Source of the DNA: an uncultured Paracoccaceae bacterium | Lineage (GTDB): Bacteria; Pseudomonadota; Alphaproteobacteria; Rhodobacterales; Rhodobacteraceae | Assembly: GCA_947500135.1 (NCBI GenBank) | Contig: CANMQX010000012.1 | Coordinates: 7,501-71,500 of the forward strand | DNA length: 64,000 nt | Direction of reading: 5' to 3' | Shown here: positions 61,601-64,000 of the stretch, piece after piece | How positions within the stretch are numbered: position 1 is the stretch's first letter | Layout: every line of letters begins with the position of its first letter | Position numbers and translations under genes: made by a program | The notes under the pieces: model-generated | Told to the model about the DNA's origin: nothing | Databases searched by the model: none | What the model saw: the letters and a program-made list of their open reading frames with translations, nothing else

Positions 61601-62467
61601 TTACTGAAAGTTGTACACCACAGACACGCCCAATGTGTTGCGGGCTTCGCCAAGACCGTTATCGGTGGCGTCGTTAAAGGCCGTGGTCAGGCTTGTGCGC
61701 AGGGCCAGTGAATTGGTCATCGAAACGCTCAGCGCCAGTTCGTTATTGACCAGCATGCTTTCCTCTGACGCAATGATATCCGTGTCATTGGTGACATAGC
61801 TGGTTTTGCTCAGCGACTGGAAATAGTTCGATGATACGCTGACAGCTGCTTCGCTGACTTCATCCTCACCGACGATATCGGCCACCCGATAACCCGGACC
61901 AGCCTGCACCGACCATTGGCGATCCTTGTCGTTGAAGATCCGGTAACCGATACCGGCACCAACAAAGACATCGGATTCGTAATCGCCATCTTCGTCGGCC
62001 AGTCCATCATAGGCCACATCGGCCTTGCCGAATGCGAACAGGTTGCTGGACAGATCGCGGCGATAGTCAAACCCGGCAAGCAGGTTGTTCTTGGTTTCTT
62101 CGTCGTCGGATTTGCCGAAATTATAGCTGAGCGACAGATCATAGCCGTTCACCCCGTCATAATTGCCAAAACGCAGTCCAACGCCCAGATCGACATCATC
62201 ATTGTCATCATCGCTGGTCGCGGTCGCACGGGCCGATACCGAACCGTAGGAACCGATCCGCCGTCCGCTATTGCCGAACCGTTCCAGATCACGGTCGCGG
62301 TCATCGCGGATCTGCTCTTCTAGGTCTTCAACCGCGTCGCTTGCCGCGTCCTGATTGTCAAAGGCTGTGCTTTGGGCCTGGGCTGACGCGCCTGCCAGAA
62401 TGCAGGTGGCAGCAGCTGCCGTCATGATGAATGAAGTTTTTTCATTGGGTCGTCCTTTCAGATACAT
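61601..62467 (-). CDS. DUF481-like outer membrane beta-barrel protein; start region appears frameshifted
   Basis: About 288 residues if begun at ATG 62467; 274 from ATG 62425. After a signal-like segment (TAAAATCILAGASAQAQS) comes a charged linker (EDLEEQIRDDRDRDLERFGN) and alternating beta strands (LGVGLRFGNYDGVNGYDLSL, FVGAGIGYRIFNDKDRQWSV, RTSLTTAFNDATDNG) ending in VYNFQ with a C-terminal aromatic-type outer membrane signal. The best ribosome binding site (GAAAGGA) points to an ATG at 62445 whose frame is off by one at a run of six A. One more A there would give a standard leader starting MKKTSFIM. Confidence 0.75.
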   Translation of the reverse strand: MYLKGRPNEKTSFIMTAAAATCILAGASAQAQSTAFDNQDAASDAVEDLEEQIRDDRDRDLERFGNSGRRIGSYGSVSARATATSDDDNDDVDLGVGLRFGNYDGVNGYDLSLSYNFGKSDDEETKNNLLAGFDYRRDLSSNLFAFGKADVAYDGLADEDGDYESDVFVGAGIGYRIFNDKDRQWSVQAGPGYRVADIVGEDEVSEAAVSVSSNYFQSLSKTSYVTNDTDIIASEESMLVNNELALSVSMTNSLALRTSLTTAFNDATDNGLGEARNTLGVSVVYNFQ

Positions 62468-62571
62468 GCGGGATTGCCGCAATGTGAAAGGACATGCCAA
62501 GCGCGCCGGAAAACTATTAGAGGGAAAGAAAACCCGATTTTCCCCACGACGCGACGGTGCCACGCAACGAA

Positions 62572-62596
62572 AAACCCCGCCGTGATGGCGGGGTTT
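62572..62596 (-). terminator. Terminator of gltB
   Basis: Arms AAACCCCGCC (62572-62581) and GGCGGGGTTT (62587-62596), loop of 5; on the minus strand it is followed by further T. It lies 5 bases after the gltB stop. Confidence 0.9.
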
Positions 62597-62600
62597 GACC

Positions 62601-64000
62601 TTATTCTGCTGGGATTGCGGCGTCTTCGACGCTCAACGGATGCGTCAGATGGACCAGCATTTCCTTGGGGCAGATTTGCAGGAAGTTATGCTTTTCCACA
62701 TCCCAGTGTTGCAGGATCTCCGCAGCTTGGCGGCTGCCGGTCTCCTCCAGATGCCGCTCGATCAGCTCTTTGAGCTGCGCCATCCAGTGATCAACGGTCA
62801 CCGGGCAGGTGACCAGAGTTTCCATATTGATCAGCGGGGCAGATGTGCCTTCGGGATCGTAAAGATAGGCCATGCCACCGGTCATACCCGCGCCAAAGTT
62901 CGCCCCGACGGACCCAAGGATCACGGCGACCCCACCGGTCATATATTCACACCCATTGGTGCCACAGCCTTCGATCACGACCTTTGCACCGGAGTTGCGG
63001 ACGGCAAACCGTTCGCCTGCACGACCGGCCGCAAACAGATAACCATCCGTCGCGCCATAAAGGACGGTATTGCCGATGATCGTATTGTCAGACGCTACCA
63101 GTGGGCTGACCATCGGCGGACGCACAACGATTGTGCCACCCGAAAGGCCCTTGCCGACATAATCATTGGCATCACCCGACACTTCCAGTTTCAGCCCCGG
63201 TGCGGCAAACGCGCCCAGCGACTGCCCGGCAGAACCACGCAGCTTCACCGTCAGGTGATCGGGTTGCAGATCATTACGCATCCCGTGTTTCTGCACGATA
63301 TGGCTCGATGTACGTGTCCCAATAGTGCGCAGCGTGTTCTGGACAGCATAATCCAGCTGCATCTTTTCCCCATCATTCAGGAACCGCGCGGCATCCTGCA
63401 CAATCTGGGCGTCTAGCGTGTCATCTACCGGGTTACGCGGACGGCTCCGATCATATTTGATCTTATGCGCGCCATCGACTGTGATCAGCAGCGGGTTCAG
63501 ATCCAGATCATCCAGATGGGCAGAACCGCGCGACACCTGGGTCAGCAGATCAGCACGGCCAATCACATCATCCAGCGAACGGGCACCAATGGATGCCAGA
63601 ATTTCGCGCACTTCGGTCGCATAGAAGGTGATCAGGTTCACCACCTTCTCGGCATTGCCGGTGAACTTTTCGCGCAACGCCTCATCCTGCGTACACACGC
63701 CCACGGGGCAAGTGTTGGACTGGCATTGGCGGACCATGATGCAGCCCATCGCGATCAGGGCGGCGGTGCCGATCCCGTATTCCTCAGCCCCCAACATCGC
63801 AGCCATCACAATGTCACGGCCCGTGCGCAGACCACCATCGGTGCGCAATGTGATACGTTCGCGCAGGTTATTCATCGCCAGTACCTGATGCGCCTCGGTC
63901 AGGCCCATTTCCCATGGCAGACCGGCATATTTGATCGATGTCGCGGGCGATGCACCGGTGCCGCCATTATGGCCGGAAATCAGGATCACATCCGCCTTGG
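62601..64000 (-). CDS. gltB: Glutamate synthase large subunit, 3' part only
   Basis: C-terminal about 466 residues; the gene continues past base 64000. Seen: the FMN/alpha-beta barrel end HNGGTGASPATSIKYAGLPW, the 3Fe-4S cysteines in GCIMVRQCQSNTCPVGVCTQ, and the right-handed beta-helix domain with glycine motifs (KLRGSAGQSLGAFAAPGLKL, NDYVGKGLSGGTIVVRPP, IEGCGTNGCEYMTGGVAVIL). It ends LSVEDAAIPAE. GOGAT converts glutamine plus 2-oxoglutarate to two glutamates. A terminator directly follows. Confidence 0.97.
   Translation of the reverse strand, partial: KADVILISGHNGGTGASPATSIKYAGLPWEMGLTEAHQVLAMNNLRERITLRTDGGLRTGRDIVMAAMLGAEEYGIGTAALIAMGCIMVRQCQSNTCPVGVCTQDEALREKFTGNAEKVVNLITFYATEVREILASIGARSLDDVIGRADLLTQVSRGSAHLDDLDLNPLLITVDGAHKIKYDRSRPRNPVDDTLDAQIVQDAARFLNDGEKMQLDYAVQNTLRTIGTRTSSHIVQKHGMRNDLQPDHLTVKLRGSAGQSLGAFAAPGLKLEVSGDANDYVGKGLSGGTIVVRPPMVSPLVASDNTIIGNTVLYGATDGYLFAAGRAGERFAVRNSGAKVVIEGCGTNGCEYMTGGVAVILGSVGANFGAGMTGGMAYLYDPEGTSAPLINMETLVTCPVTVDHWMAQLKELIERHLEETGSRQAAEILQHWDVEKHNFLQICPKEMLVHLTHPLSVEDAAIPAE

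Overview
The window reads as chromosomal DNA of an alphaproteobacterium of the Rhodobacteraceae (Roseobacter group). The support is the combination of msrPQ, a DUF5368 protein beside a cytochrome bd operon, a TsoY-like membrane protein, a CoA-linked sulfoacetate module, an FdhA of the NAD-linked type, high GC with long stretches of co-oriented genes, and the short GC-rich hairpin repeats this family scatters after stop codons. No rRNA, tRNA, CRISPR array, prophage or intact insertion sequence was found.

Layout. 1-2.3 kb: a cut MFS transporter, then msrQ and msrP for periplasmic methionine sulfoxide repair. 2.5-5.7 kb: a single FAS1 protein and a large protein with four FAS1 domains and RTX repeats. 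6.2-12.1 kb: a stress block (CsbD, MATE pump, topoisomerase IB, DUF2945, DUF2254, MscS, PLDc_N, DUF202). Four of its transcription starts carry an EcfG-type promoter (GGAAC-N16-CGTT or one mismatch), which suggests general stress response control. 12.1-12.9 kb: an OxyR-like remnant and a small membrane protein. 12.9-23.1 kb: a nine-gene, one-direction cluster (TsoY-like, cydD, cydC, cydA, cydB, cydX, an SQR-like flavoprotein, DUF5368, DsrE). It looks like a quinol oxidase module tied to sulfur chemistry, with similar TGAC-spacer-GTCA palindromes before its first gene and before cydA.

23.5-24.9 kb: an AT-richer, probably truncated DUF6493-like gene with a translationally coupled small ORF. 25.1-32.2 kb: a LacI-family regulator divergent from a tripartite tricarboxylate transporter, an acylating aldehyde dehydrogenase and an AMP-forming CoA ligase, best explained as sulfoacetate uptake and conversion to sulfoacetaldehyde (sauS/sauT-like). 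32.2-36.3 kb: a secreted PPC-like protein, a frameshifted phytanoyl-CoA dioxygenase, a GNAT enzyme and a caspase-fold protein lacking catalytic residues. 36.3-47.1 kb: a branched-chain-type ABC transporter (livFGHMK) with two acyl-CoA ligases, interrupted by two methyltransferases and carrying two small unknown genes.

47.3-64 kb: a lipoprotein, an orphan FdhA, a CDP-glycerol glycerophosphotransferase-like protein, an unrecognised gene pair at 52.5-53.9 kb, then housekeeping and envelope genes (DMT exporter, fatty acid desaturase, PQQ sugar dehydrogenase, queG, GST, flavodoxin, mtgA, a DUF481-like outer membrane protein) and the 3' part of gltB.

Starts were chosen by Shine-Dalgarno spacing where possible. 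All family names rest on reading motifs; no database search was run.
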